Positions 10,233-18,814 are shown, numbered from the stretch's first letter. The stretch: DNA of 64,000 nucleotides from Acinetobacter suaedae (GCF_008630915.1 NZ_CP043909.1:2108001-2172000); one strand, 5' to 3'. Numbers and translations are program-made. The notes: generated by a model not told the origin, from the letters alone.

Positions 10233-11114
10233 TTATTGAGCAGCAGCAGCAGCTTGAGCAGCAGCAACTTCATCAGCAAAGCTCATTTCAGCTTTCTTCT
10301 CAATACCTTCACCTACTTCGAAGCGAGTGAATTGAGCAACAACTGTACCAGTCGCTTTTAATACATCAGCAACTTTCTTGTCGTTATCAATAACATACAT
10401 TTGACGATCAAGTGCTACTTCGTTCAAGTATTTCTCAACTGAACCAGTAACCATTTTCTCAACGATGTTTGCAGGCTTACCAGATTCTAAAGCTTTTGCT
10501 TCAGCAATTTCTTTCTCTTTAGCGATCAAGTCAGCTGGAACAGCTTCAGCATTTACTGCAACTGGGTTGAACGCAGCAACGTGCATTGCAATACCTTTAC
10601 CAGTATCAGCATCACCAGTGTAAGAAACTACAACACCGATTTTTAAACCGTGCTTGTAAATAGCCAAGTTTTCGCCTTCAACGATATGAGCACGACGTAC
10701 TTGGATGTTTTCACCGATTTTTTGAACAAGTGCAACACGCGCTTCTTCAACAGTAGAACCATCTTCAAGTTTAAGTTCAGCAATTTTCGCAGCATCAGTT
10801 TCATTTGCAGCAAGTGCAGCTGTAGCCACTTTATCAGAGAAGTTTTTGAAGTTTTCGTCTTTTGCAACGAAGTCAGTTTGACAGTTAACTTCAACAAGAA
10901 TCGCTTTATTACCGTTTTGAACGATTGTGATCGCACCATCAGCAGCAATGTTACCTGCTTTTTTAGCAGCTTTTGCTTGACCTGATTTACGAAGGTTATC
11001 AATCGCAAGCTCAATGTCACCGCCTGCTTCTGTCAATGCTTTTTTGCATTCCATCATTGCAAGACCAGTACGGTCACGTAATTCTTTTACCATGCTCGCA
11101 GTAACTGCAGTCAT
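10233..11114 (-). CDS. tsf: Translation elongation factor Ts
   Basis: EF-Ts recycles EF-Tu by catalysing GDP release. The 293-aa protein has the N-terminal UBA-like helix region (VKELRDRTGLAMMECKKAL), the core TDFVAKDENF segment that contacts EF-Tu, and a C-terminal alanine-rich tail. The E. coli protein is 283 aa. AGGAG precedes the start. It lies downstream of rpsB, the near-universal bacterial order, with an internal terminator-like hairpin in the 139-bp gap that may lower tsf expression relative to rpsB. Confidence 0.98.
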   Translation of the reverse strand: MTAVTASMVKELRDRTGLAMMECKKALTEAGGDIELAIDNLRKSGQAKAAKKAGNIAADGAITIVQNGNKAILVEVNCQTDFVAKDENFKNFSDKVATAALAANETDAAKIAELKLEDGSTVEEARVALVQKIGENIQVRRAHIVEGENLAIYKHGLKIGVVVSYTGDADTGKGIAMHVAAFNPVAVNAEAVPADLIAKEKEIAEAKALESGKPANIVEKMVTGSVEKYLNEVALDRQMYVIDNDKKVADVLKATGTVVAQFTRFEVGEGIEKKAEMSFADEVAAAQAAAAAQ

Positions 11115-11154
11115 GTTGATCTCCTAAAATCGGTAGAATATAAATCTGTTCAAC

Positions 11155-11183
11155 AAAAACGGCCCAAAGTTTTCTCTGGGCCG
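11155..11183 (-). terminator. Intercistronic terminator or attenuator between rpsB and tsf
   Basis: On the minus strand CGGCCCA (read from 11183 down) pairs with TGGGCCG, with a 10-nt loop, and is followed by TTTTT (11159-11155). It sits about 40 bases before the tsf start. As tsf has no obvious promoter of its own, this looks like a leaky terminator. Confidence 0.7.
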
Positions 11184-11253
11184 CTTTGCTTTCTCGACGC
11201 TCAATTTGTCATCATTTTAAATCACAAAAATGACAAGCTTGCGTCAAAACGCA

Positions 11254-12006
11254 TTAAGCCTCAGGAGCTTCTTTAGCAGCTTCTTCGCCTTTCGCTTGTG
11301 CATTCGCTTGTGATTGAGCGTATTCTTTACCAGCAAGAATCGCATCAGCCATAGCTGAAGCATACAAAGTAACTGCACGGATCGCATCATCGTTACCCGG
11401 AATAACGTAATCAACGTTGTCTGGGTTAGAGTTTGTATCAACGATACCGATTACAGGAATACCTAAGTTTTTAGCTTCTTTAATTGCAATCGCTTCGTGA
11501 TCAACGTCGATTACAAATAATGCGTCAGGTAAACCACCCATGTTTTTAACGCCGCCTAAAGCACGTTCAAGTTTTTCCATCTCACGAGTACGTTCTAAAG
11601 CTTCACGTTTAGTAAGCTTAGCAAAAGTACCGTCTTGAGATTGAGTTTGAAGATCTTTTAAACGGTTGATAGATTGGCGAAGTGTTTTCCAGTTCGTCAA
11701 CATACCACCTAACCAACGGTGATCTACATATGGTTGACCAGCGCGTTGAGCTTGTTCACGGATGATGTTAGAAGCAGCACGTTTCGTACCAACGAATAAT
11801 ACTTTGTTCTTTTTGCTCGCCAAGTTGTTAACGAAGTTCAATGCATCATTTAACGCAGGAACAGTGTGCTCAAGGTTGATGATGTGAATTTTGTTACGCG
11901 CGCCAAAAATGTATTGACGCATTTTTGGGTTCCAGAAACGAGTTTGGTGACCAAAGTGTGCGCCTGCTTGAAGAAGGTCGCGCATGCTTACGTTGTAATC
12001 TGCCAT
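11254..12006 (-). CDS. rpsB: 30S ribosomal protein S2
   Basis: S2 binds the 30S subunit late in assembly and helps recruit S1. The protein is 250 aa (family about 240). The start at 12006 ([20 protein letters not shown]) fits the universal N-terminus, and AAGG lies about 9 bases upstream. The in-frame upstream GTG at 12057 would add 17 residues that the family lacks. Other family segments are [15 protein letters not shown] and [13 protein letters not shown]. It is the first gene of the rpsB-tsf operon, preceded by a structured leader that may bind S2. Confidence 0.98.
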   Translation of the reverse strand: MADYNVSMRDLLQAGAHFGHQTRFWNPKMRQYIFGARNKIHIINLEHTVPALNDALNFVNNLASKKNKVLFVGTKRAASNIIREQAQRAGQPYVDHRWLGGMLTNWKTLRQSINRLKDLQTQSQDGTFAKLTKREALERTREMEKLERALGGVKNMGGLPDALFVIDVDHEAIAIKEAKNLGIPVIGIVDTNSNPDNVDYVIPGNDDAIRAVTLYASAMADAILAGKEYAQSQANAQAKGEEAAKEAPEA

Positions 12007-12042
12007 TTTCTTTACCTTAAAGTTTGGGTTAGGCCTCCATAT

Positions 12043-12101
12043 ATCCGCATTCTCCACCTATTGCTAGGCACCCAGAGTAATGTGACGATATATGTGCGGA
12101 T
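12043..12101 (-). promoter_or_regulatory. Structured rpsB leader, candidate S2 autoregulatory element
   Basis: In the minus-strand leader ATCCGCA pairs with TGCGGAT (12095-12101 with 12043-12049), enclosing CTGGGTG and a small CCTA-GCAA-TAGG hairpin with a GNRA loop (12057-12068). In gammaproteobacteria S2 is known to repress its own operon through the rpsB 5' leader. Assignment here is by position and fold only. Confidence 0.55.
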
Positions 12102-12117
12102 TTTTTTACGACTATTT

Positions 12118-12123
12118 ATTATC
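12118..12123 (-). promoter_or_regulatory. Possible -10 box for rpsB
   Basis: On the minus strand TTGATAAT contains GATAAT, one base off TATAAT, about 15-20 bases before the structured leader. The -35 is weak. This is inference from position. Confidence 0.35.
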
Positions 12124-12243
12124 AAATAATTCCGTAAAAGCCTCCAATAAAAATAAAGAAGATTTGTCACGAAAAGCATTTGATAAAATAGGCGGCTATT
12201 TATACCATAGACACTTGCAAATTACCAAAAGTTTTTAGAGATC

Positions 12244-13068
12244 ATGAATACAACTTATACAGCTCCTCGTCGATTAATTAAAACACCTGAAGAAATTGAA
12301 AAGATGCGTGTTGCAGGGAAATTGGCTGCTGAAGTTTTAGACATGATTAAGCCGCATATCAAAGCGGGTGTGAGTACGTTAGAACTCGATACAATCTGTC
12401 GCAACCATATAGAAAATGTACAACAGGCTATTCCTGCATGTGTGGGTTATGGCGCAGCTCCGGGTCGCCCTGCTTTCCAGCACTCGATTTGTACATCTGT
12501 AAACCATGTCGTTTGTCATGGTATTCCATCTGAAAATAAAATTTTAAAGAACGGTGACATTCTAAATATTGACGTCACTGTTATTAAAGATGGTTATCAT
12601 GGCGATACCAATATGATGTATATCGTTGGAGGGGAAACATCGATCCTTGCAAATCGTCTGTGCTCTGTCGCACAAGAAGCAATGTATCGTGGTATGGCTA
12701 CAGTTAAAGATGGTTCATATCTTGGCGATATTGGGTATGCTATCCAGCAATATGTAGAGTCTGAGCGCTTTAGTGTTGTCCGTGAATATTGTGGTCATGG
12801 TATTGGCAATGTATTCCATGACGAACCTCAAGTGTTACATTATGGACAAAAAGGTACAGGAATGCGTTTAGAGGCAGGAATGACCTTCACTATTGAACCA
12901 ATGGTCAATGCAGGTGTCTGGCAAACCAAACTTTTGGGTGACAAATGGACTGTTGTTACCAAAGATCATAAATTGTCTGCTCAATACGAACACACCATCT
13001 TAGTGACTGAGACTGGAATTGAAGTATTGACAGCTCGCCCTGAAGAAGATCTTTCACGTTTTCAATAA
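12244..13068 (+). CDS. map: Type I methionine aminopeptidase
   Basis: Removes the initiator methionine from nascent proteins, using two divalent metal ions. The 274-aa protein (E. coli 264) carries the five metal ligands in order: NIDVTV (Asp), HGDTN (Asp), HGIG (His), TIEPM (Glu) and QYEHT (Glu). The N-terminal segment TPEEIEKMRVAGKLAAE is typical. It is divergent from rpsB, the same rpsB//map arrangement as in many proteobacteria. An extended -10-like TGATAAAAT lies at 12181-12189. A perfect 24-base palindromic terminator follows. Confidence 0.97.
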   Translation: MNTTYTAPRRLIKTPEEIEKMRVAGKLAAEVLDMIKPHIKAGVSTLELDTICRNHIENVQQAIPACVGYGAAPGRPAFQHSICTSVNHVVCHGIPSENKILKNGDILNIDVTVIKDGYHGDTNMMYIVGGETSILANRLCSVAQEAMYRGMATVKDGSYLGDIGYAIQQYVESERFSVVREYCGHGIGNVFHDEPQVLHYGQKGTGMRLEAGMTFTIEPMVNAGVWQTKLLGDKWTVVTKDHKLSAQYEHTILVTETGIEVLTARPEEDLSRFQ

Positions 13069-13079
13069 TTCATTTTTAA

Positions 13080-13108
13080 GGGTGGGTACTTAAGTACCCA
13101 CCCTTTTT
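13080..13108 (+). terminator. Terminator of map
   Basis: A perfect 24-base palindrome (13080-13103, arms GGGTGGGTACTT/AAGTACCCACCC) is followed by TTTTT. Confidence 0.9.
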
Positions 13109-13259
13109 AGCGTAAAAATCACTCAATTTTAATCTAATTACTACAATTTTTTTCATAGTTATAACAATTATAAATTCTATCTAAACAAATTCTGCATAAA
13201 AAAACGTTATGGTGAGCGCAAGAAAAATCCTTACAAACTTTAGGACATGGAGTCCCAAG

Positions 13260-14405
13260 ATGATGAAGAAGTCATTTGCATGCCTGATTACAACAGGTTT
13301 ATGTGCCCTTCCTACACTTACTTTTGCAGATTCACCATATTTTAGCCTCAAAGATGGAGATGGGTTTAAGCGCTTCTCTATTTCAGCTGGTCCCCTATAT
13401 GTAAAACCAACGGGTAAAGGACAACCTATACGTGTAAATACCTCTGTTGCAGAGGGAACCAAAACCAAAGTTGGAGATGTCAAAGGCGATTCTGTATTAG
13501 ACGCGATTGATGAATCACAACCAGAAGCTACAGCTAAAAAAGCTATATTAAAAGGCGTTCTTGATCTAGAAAGACATACACTCCTTAATTTGGGTAAAGA
13601 AGGTATTGTCTCTTATAAAGGTGATGATGGAGCACAGTACCTCAGAGCGAGCACTGCAGGTACAGCAGAAATCAATGGTTTATCTTCATGGGAAAATCAA
13701 GGTACAGGTCTTGAAGCCGATGATGTTCTAACCTTAGGGATCATGACAAGTTATCATTTTACAGATAATCTGTCGTTGGAAGTTAAAGCTGGTATCCCTC
13801 CTAAAGTAGATATTCAAGGTAAAGGAAAAATTTATGCACCTTTAACAGGGATCGCTACTCCAGAAGGATTAGGTGTAGTAGTTGGTGATCTTCCATTAAA
13901 GAAAGATATTTTCATTACGGACTTAGAAGCCCATAAAAAGACATCTTCCGCACGTGCTTGGACACCTGCATTCGAACTCCAATACCGCTTTGGAAAAACC
14001 GGTATAAATAAATTTAGACCATATGTTGGTTTAGGGCTCATGTATGCTTACTTCAGTGAACTAGAAATGAACCCAGACTTGGAAAAAGATCTTGTCAATG
14101 CTGGTCATATGATTGTCAATATTAAAGACGGTAAAGCTGGCGCAGCTCTAGACCAGAAAAAAAGCTCAGGAAATCCAAAAGTTAAGTTAGATGCTTCAGA
14201 TACTTTTGCTCCTGTAGCAACGGTTGGTTTTACCTATGATTTTAATGAAAAATGGTACGCTGTAGGCTCTGTATCTTATGCTCACTTAAGTACTGATGCT
14301 ACTATTACTGTGAATGATTCAAAATATGGGGAATTAATTAAAGCCAAAGCAGATATCGAAATTAATCCTATTTTAGGTTATGCAGGTATCGGCTACCGCT
14401 TCTAA
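13260..14405 (+). CDS. OmpW-family outer membrane protein, enlarged
   Basis: A 381-aa outer membrane beta-barrel. The start at 13260 has GGAG 7 bases upstream and leads straight into a signal peptide (MMKKSFACLITTGLCALPTLTFA). OmpW-type features are the N-terminal FSISAGPLYVKP, LSLEVKAGIPP, the RPYVGLGLMYAYF strand, and the C-terminal strand pair PILGYAGIGYRF ending in Phe for BAM recognition. Typical OmpW proteins are about 200-220 aa; the extra 150 or so residues lie in extracellular-loop-like insertions (about residues 60-150 and 270-310). OmpW barrels form small channels for hydrophobic compounds; the ligand here is unknown. The gene is single, with a terminator behind it. Confidence 0.85.
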   Translation: MMKKSFACLITTGLCALPTLTFADSPYFSLKDGDGFKRFSISAGPLYVKPTGKGQPIRVNTSVAEGTKTKVGDVKGDSVLDAIDESQPEATAKKAILKGVLDLERHTLLNLGKEGIVSYKGDDGAQYLRASTAGTAEINGLSSWENQGTGLEADDVLTLGIMTSYHFTDNLSLEVKAGIPPKVDIQGKGKIYAPLTGIATPEGLGVVVGDLPLKKDIFITDLEAHKKTSSARAWTPAFELQYRFGKTGINKFRPYVGLGLMYAYFSELEMNPDLEKDLVNAGHMIVNIKDGKAGAALDQKKSSGNPKVKLDASDTFAPVATVGFTYDFNEKWYAVGSVSYAHLSTDATITVNDSKYGELIKAKADIEINPILGYAGIGYRF

Positions 14406-14417
14406 TCTTTTCCTTCT

Positions 14418-14442
14418 AAAAGCAGCTTCGGCTGCTTTTTTT
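14418..14442 (+). terminator. Terminator of the OmpW-family gene
   Basis: AAAAGCAGC (14418-14426), a TTCG tetraloop and GCTGCTTTT are followed by more Ts. Confidence 0.93.
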
Positions 14443-14794
14443 ATGATCGCTATATTTTAAGCCACACTGTATAAAAAAGATGCACCATTTAAAAACAACT
14501 CACACAATATTGTCTTACAGTTTTTAGAATATCTACTCCTTTAAAATTTAATAAGCGCCTATCGCTGAATCCAAAACAATGAAAACCAAAATATTAGCCA
14601 TTTAAATTAATACCTTAAATTATTCTTTTGGTTAAATATTTTTATTGGCACATCCCTTGCTTATTTCATAGCATATAGAATCAATGTCGATTCAAAAAAT
14701 TGTTGGCGGCCAAAGACGTCCGTTCTGTTCTGTTTGTAAGCATAACTTTGTTTAGCTTACGAAATGGTAATTCGTTCAGTTCAGGGGGAAGGCA
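14443..14794 (+). promoter_or_regulatory. Control region of the nitrate transporter operon
   Basis: The gap between the OmpW-family gene and the transporter holds, in order, an NtrC-like half-site TGCACCATTT (14481-14490), a sigma-54 promoter (14646-14661), and a transcribed leader of about 120 bases containing a hairpin GTAAGC/GCTTAC (14736-14741 with 14755-14760). The ribosome site AGGGGGAAGG lies just before the ATG at 14795. Nitrate operons of related bacteria are often controlled by NtrC plus an ANTAR-type antiterminator (NasT) acting on leader hairpins; the leader here would fit that but no second hairpin or terminator is convincing. Confidence 0.6.
14646..14661 (+). promoter_or_regulatory. 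Consensus sigma-54 promoter
   Basis: TGGCACATCCCTTGCT matches the sigma-54 consensus TGGCAC-N5-TTGCW at every defined position, with GG and GC at the -24/-12 spacing. Transcription should begin near 14672 and read into the nitrate transporter gene. Confidence 0.9.
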
Positions 14795-16141
14795 ATGTCT
14801 TCAAATATGAATCTAGATGCAAAGAAAGCAACTGAAATAAAACTATTTAGCTTCTCCACTCCAGCAATGCGTGCATTCCATATGACATGGCTGGCTTTTT
14901 TTGTGTGCTTCTTTGCATGGTTTGCATGCGCACCACTTATGCCTGTAATTGCAGGTGAATTTAATTTAACCAAAGCCCAAATTGCAAACATCAATATTGC
15001 AGCTGTTGCAATCACCATTGTTATCCGTCTTATTGTCGGTCCGCTATGTGACAAATATGGACCACGCAAGACCTATACCGCCCTATTGATTCTTGGCAGT
15101 ATTCCTGTGTTTGGTGTTGCTGCAGCCAATACCTATGAATCCTTTCTATTTTTCCGCCTTTTAATTGGAGCGATTGGAGCAAGTTTTGTTATTACCCAAT
15201 ACCATACCAGTGTGATGTTCGCACCAAATGTTGTTGGCACTGCAAATGCCGCTGCAGCAGGTTGGGGAAATGCAGGTGGTGGTGCAACACAAGCCATCAT
15301 GCCTCTCATTCTAGGTGCAATCATCATGTTTGGTGTGGAGCAAGCAATGGGCTGGCGTATCGCATTACTTGTTCCAGGAATCATGATGGTAATCGTGGGT
15401 ATACTTTACTGGAAACTAACACAAGATAGTCCACAAGGTAACTTTAAAGAATTACGTGAACAAGGCATTGATGCTGGTAATACAAAAAAAGGTGGAACTG
15501 CTATCTTGATGCAAGCAGCACGTAATTATCGTGTCTGGATTTTATTTATCTCCTATGCTGCATGTTTCGGTATTGAAATTTTTATCCATAATATTGCCGC
15601 AATGTACTATGTGGACCACTTTAATATGGGCTTGAAGGAAGCTGGACTAACAGCCGGAATCTTCGGCCTTCTGGCACTATTTGCTCGCGCATTGGGTGGT
15701 ATCGTTTCTGACAAAGTGGCTGCCAATAAAGGGTTAGATGGACGTACACGCATCCTCTTCTTACTTATCTTGGGTGAAGGATTGTTCCTCATCATTTTTT
15801 CTCAAATGAATACCGTCATACTTGCTGTACTTGCCATGACCGTTTTTGCACTATTTACTCATATGGCATGTGGTGCGACTTATGCACTCGTACCATTTAT
15901 TGATCGTGATGCACTCGGCGGTGTGGCTGGCATTATTGGTGCAGGTGGTAACGTAGGTGCCGTCGCTGCAGGATTCCTTCTCAAAGGTTTGCTCGACATC
16001 CAAACTTGTCTCATGATCCTAGGCTGCCTTGTAACTGTTGCCGCATTCAGTGTCATTCTGATCCGCTTCTCAGTCGAACATAAAGAACAAGAACAACATC
16101 TGTTTAAGCAAGCACTGCTTGAACGTAACTCAACCGCTTAA
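14795..16141 (+). CDS. MFS nitrate/nitrite transporter (NarK/NasA type)
   Basis: A 448-aa inner-membrane carrier with about 12 membrane helices. The N-terminal signature MRAFHMTWLAFFVCFFAWFA, followed by APLMPVI, is typical of the nitrate-nitrite porter family. RLIVGPLCDKYGPRK is the MFS loop 2-3 motif, and two glycine-rich nitrate signature helices are visible (AAAAGWGNAGGGATQ and GGVAGIIGAGGNVGA). Assimilatory nitrate uptake is the likely role, given the sigma-54 promoter. Nitrate and nitrite reductase genes are not in the window. An Alginate_exp-type porin follows 82 bp downstream across a hairpin. narK or nasA would both be possible names, so no symbol is given. Confidence 0.9.
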   Translation: MSSNMNLDAKKATEIKLFSFSTPAMRAFHMTWLAFFVCFFAWFACAPLMPVIAGEFNLTKAQIANINIAAVAITIVIRLIVGPLCDKYGPRKTYTALLILGSIPVFGVAAANTYESFLFFRLLIGAIGASFVITQYHTSVMFAPNVVGTANAAAAGWGNAGGGATQAIMPLILGAIIMFGVEQAMGWRIALLVPGIMMVIVGILYWKLTQDSPQGNFKELREQGIDAGNTKKGGTAILMQAARNYRVWILFISYAACFGIEIFIHNIAAMYYVDHFNMGLKEAGLTAGIFGLLALFARALGGIVSDKVAANKGLDGRTRILFLLILGEGLFLIIFSQMNTVILAVLAMTVFALFTHMACGATYALVPFIDRDALGGVAGIIGAGGNVGAVAAGFLLKGLLDIQTCLMILGCLVTVAAFSVILIRFSVEHKEQEQHLFKQALLERNSTA

Positions 16142-16159
16142 TTCAACGCTGTTCTAAGA

Positions 16160-16181
16160 GGGATGTGCTTATTCACATCCC
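16160..16181 (+). other. Intercistronic hairpin between transporter and porin
   Basis: GGGATGTG (16160-16167) pairs with CACATCCC (16174-16181), with a 6-nt loop and no T run. It may stabilise or process a dicistronic mRNA rather than end it. Confidence 0.5.
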
Positions 16182-16223
16182 CTCCTAACCAACTCACGTC
16201 TCATTTTTAACTCTAGGGGAAAT

Positions 16224-17438
16224 ATGATGAAAATCATTTCAATTTCTTTGATCGCACTCGGCTGTATTTCTACAACTCATTTATTTGCCAATAGCGATTT
16301 ATTAACAAATACCAAGCTTTCACTGGATAGTCGCTTACGTTTTGAGATGGTTGATCAAGACAACCCATTAAAAAAAGCTGAAGCTGCGACATTACGTATA
16401 CGACCTGCACTACAAACAGGCTCATGGCAGGGCTTGAGCCTATATGCACAAGGCGAGGCAAACATTGAACTCAATGATCATTTTAATAGCACTCGAAACA
16501 GTGAAACCACATATAGTACTGTTCCTGATCCCAAAAACTTAGATCTTAATCAGTTATATATAAATTATAACAGTTCCAAGTTTGATGCCCGATTAGGTCG
16601 GCAAGTTATCAATCTAGATAATCAACGCTTTATTGGTTCTGTTGGTTGGCGTCAAAATGAACAAAGTTACGATGCAATTAGCTTCAATTTTAAAGCAGAT
16701 CCAAAACTCCAGTTCTACTATGCTTATATTGAACAGGTAAACACAATCTTTGGTAGTGAAACAGCTAAACCAGTTGCATTAAAAGCTCAAGATGGTAAAC
16801 AAGATAGTCAAATCCATTTAGCACAAATTAAATACAGCTATAGCCCTCAGTTCAATGCCGTACTCTATGGCTACTTTCTTGACTTTGAAGACCTCAATGC
16901 TTGGTCAAATCAAAGCTATGGTCTTCGTTTCACAGGGAAGCACAAAAACTTCCGCTATAGTGCTGAATATGCAAAACAACAGGACTATGCAGATCAACCA
17001 TTAACATACGATACTGATTATTATGCTTTAGAACTTGGCTACCAAGTTTCTGGACAGAAACCGCTTGGTGAAGTTGCAATTGGTTATGAAGTTTTAAGTA
17101 GTGACGAAGGTAAAATTGCTTTTCAAACTCCACTTGCAACTAAACATCGCTTCAATGGCTGGAGTGACCTGTTCTTAAATACACCAGCCAATGGTTTACG
17201 TGATCTTTATATAAGCTCAAGTTTTAATATATTCAGCAAAGGTAAATTAGCAACCGAGCTGCATCATTACCGAAGTGATATAAAAGGATTAAACTATGGC
17301 CAAGAATTTTCTTTTTCCTATGGTCAAGCATTACCAATCAAGGGGTTATCTGGATTAGCAAAATTTTCCAGCTATCAAGCTGAAGATTTTGGTGTAGATA
17401 CCGAAAAGCTTTGGTTACAGTTGGATTATAAATTTTAA
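16224..17438 (+). CDS. Outer membrane porin of the alginate-export (Alginate_exp) type
   Basis: A 404-aa predicted beta-barrel with signal peptide MMKIISISLIALGCISTTHLFA and AGGGGAA before the start. The barrel pattern DSRLRFEMVD, LRIRPALQTG, LYINYNSSKFDARLGRQVI and WRQNEQSYDAISF is that of the alginate export family, which includes many solute-specific porins unrelated to alginate. The final strand LWLQLDYKF ends in Phe. Because it follows the nitrate transporter on the same strand without a recognisable promoter or terminator between them, I infer it helps nitrate or another nitrogen source cross the outer membrane. No polysaccharide genes are nearby. Confidence 0.78.
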   Translation: MMKIISISLIALGCISTTHLFANSDLLTNTKLSLDSRLRFEMVDQDNPLKKAEAATLRIRPALQTGSWQGLSLYAQGEANIELNDHFNSTRNSETTYSTVPDPKNLDLNQLYINYNSSKFDARLGRQVINLDNQRFIGSVGWRQNEQSYDAISFNFKADPKLQFYYAYIEQVNTIFGSETAKPVALKAQDGKQDSQIHLAQIKYSYSPQFNAVLYGYFLDFEDLNAWSNQSYGLRFTGKHKNFRYSAEYAKQQDYADQPLTYDTDYYALELGYQVSGQKPLGEVAIGYEVLSSDEGKIAFQTPLATKHRFNGWSDLFLNTPANGLRDLYISSSFNIFSKGKLATELHHYRSDIKGLNYGQEFSFSYGQALPIKGLSGLAKFSSYQAEDFGVDTEKLWLQLDYKF

Positions 17439-17556
17439 AAAAAATTTTTATTGCTGATTCAATAGATTGAATTGGATTACATCAAAACTTTGACAGTTGT
17501 CATCAAATTATCAAATTTGGATGATTTAATAAAAAATAAAAAGCCTATAAAAGCGC

Positions 17557-17594
17557 AAAAAGCCTGTTGATCGATAAGATCAACAGGCTTTTTT
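17557..17594. terminator. Bidirectional terminator between porin and protease
   Basis: A perfect 16-bp stem AAAAAGCCTGTTGATC (17557-17572) with GATCAACAGGCTTTTT (17578-17593) has a 5-nt loop and T runs on both strands. It serves two convergent genes. Confidence 0.93.
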
Positions 17595-17632
17595 ATTAAG
17601 ATAAATGAATCAACAATTCCTGATTCAAAGAA

Positions 17633-18814
17633 TTATTGACCTTTTGGTAATGGAATATATTGAGATTGAGTATTTTGTTGAACTTTTCTTTCCCCAACCT
17701 TCACCTCCAACTTCTGTTGCTTACCGTCACGCTCAACAACAATATCAATCATGCTCTCAGGTGCTTGCAATGCAACATAATTAATTAAATGAGAAGCTGA
17801 CGAAATCTGCTCATCATTGACTTGAATAATCGTATCGCCACGTTTCACACCTGCTTGATCTGCTGGTCCTCCACGTAAGACATCTGCAACTAGAACACCA
17901 ACCGGTTTTGCAGTCAGTACGTTTTCATCTAAATTGTTTGGAATTAGACTGATTCCCAGCCAACCACGGACAACACGTCCATCTTTTAGGATAGAGTTTA
18001 AGACTTGCTGACAAACCTTCGCAGGGATAGCAAAACCAATTCCAAGTGAACCGCCAGACTGTGAAAATATCGCAGTATTTACGCCGATTAAATTACCTGC
18101 AACATCAATCAATGCCCCACCCGAGTTACCTGGATTTATGGCAGCATCCGTTTGAATAAAATCTTCATAGGTGTTAATACCTAAATCTGATCGTCCTGTT
18201 GCAGAAATAATCCCTTGCGTAACAGTTTGCCCTACACCAAATGGATTACCAATCGCTAATACAACATCACCAACCTCATTACCACTAAGTTTAAACGGTA
18301 ATACAGGAAGTTTATCCAACTCAATTTTGATCACAGCTAAATCTGTATCTGGATCTGTACCAATGACTTTCGCTTCTGCACGACGTCCATCATATAACGC
18401 AACGACAATTTGCTCTGCCTGTGCGATAACATGGTTATTTGTCAGAATATAACCATCAGCACGCACAATCACACCTGAACCCAAACTGTTTTCATTTTTT
18501 GGTTGCTGAGGAATCTGATTACCAAAAAATTCACGAAATACAGGATCATTTAACAGGGGATGATTTGGTTGCTTAATTTTTTGGGTGGTAAAAATATTGA
18601 CCACGGCAGGTGCCGCCACTTTAACTGCAGCATTATAGGAAACTACCCCACCCATGCGATTCGTATCGACTAAGGGTTCGACCTTTTCTGCTGGCATTTT
18701 CACACCATCAGACGCTACTGTTGGTTTCGGCTGATGTGATTTTTGCCAAGCGAGAAAGCTGAATATAACGACAATGAGTAATACCCAAGGTAACCATGTA
18801 AATGCACGGCGCAC
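17633..18814 (-). CDS. Membrane-anchored S1C serine protease (DegS/AlgW type)
   Basis: A 393-aa HtrA-family protease. An N-terminal membrane anchor (about residues 5-24) places the rest in the periplasm. The catalytic triad is visible as His128 (LTNNHVI), Asp158 (DTDLAV) and Ser231 (NPGNSGGAL). A single PDZ domain follows (about 275-370, with GVLVADVLRGGPADQAG), so the layout is that of DegS/AlgW rather than DegP, which has two. Known members sense misfolded outer membrane proteins and start the envelope stress cascade. The start is GTG with AGAGGA upstream. Regulators such as RseA or MucA are not in the window, so the substrate is unproven. Confidence 0.9.
   Translation of the reverse strand: MRRAFTWLPWVLLIVVIFSFLAWQKSHQPKPTVASDGVKMPAEKVEPLVDTNRMGGVVSYNAAVKVAAPAVVNIFTTQKIKQPNHPLLNDPVFREFFGNQIPQQPKNENSLGSGVIVRADGYILTNNHVIAQAEQIVVALYDGRRAEAKVIGTDPDTDLAVIKIELDKLPVLPFKLSGNEVGDVVLAIGNPFGVGQTVTQGIISATGRSDLGINTYEDFIQTDAAINPGNSGGALIDVAGNLIGVNTAIFSQSGGSLGIGFAIPAKVCQQVLNSILKDGRVVRGWLGISLIPNNLDENVLTAKPVGVLVADVLRGGPADQAGVKRGDTIIQVNDEQISSASHLINYVALQAPESMIDIVVERDGKQQKLEVKVGERKVQQNTQSQYIPLPKGQ

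Noticed and set aside
10643..11020. Long alternative frames inside tsf and other genes
   Set aside because: They lie within well-recognised genes, have low-complexity Leu/Lys/Val composition and no ribosome sites, so they are overlaps by chance.
16224..17438. True alginate exporter
   Set aside because: No polysaccharide synthesis genes are nearby and the operon context is nitrate transport.
17489..17505. TGACAGTTGTCA palindrome as a regulator-binding site
   Set aside because: It lies in the shared 3' region of two convergent genes, where an operator would have nothing to control.
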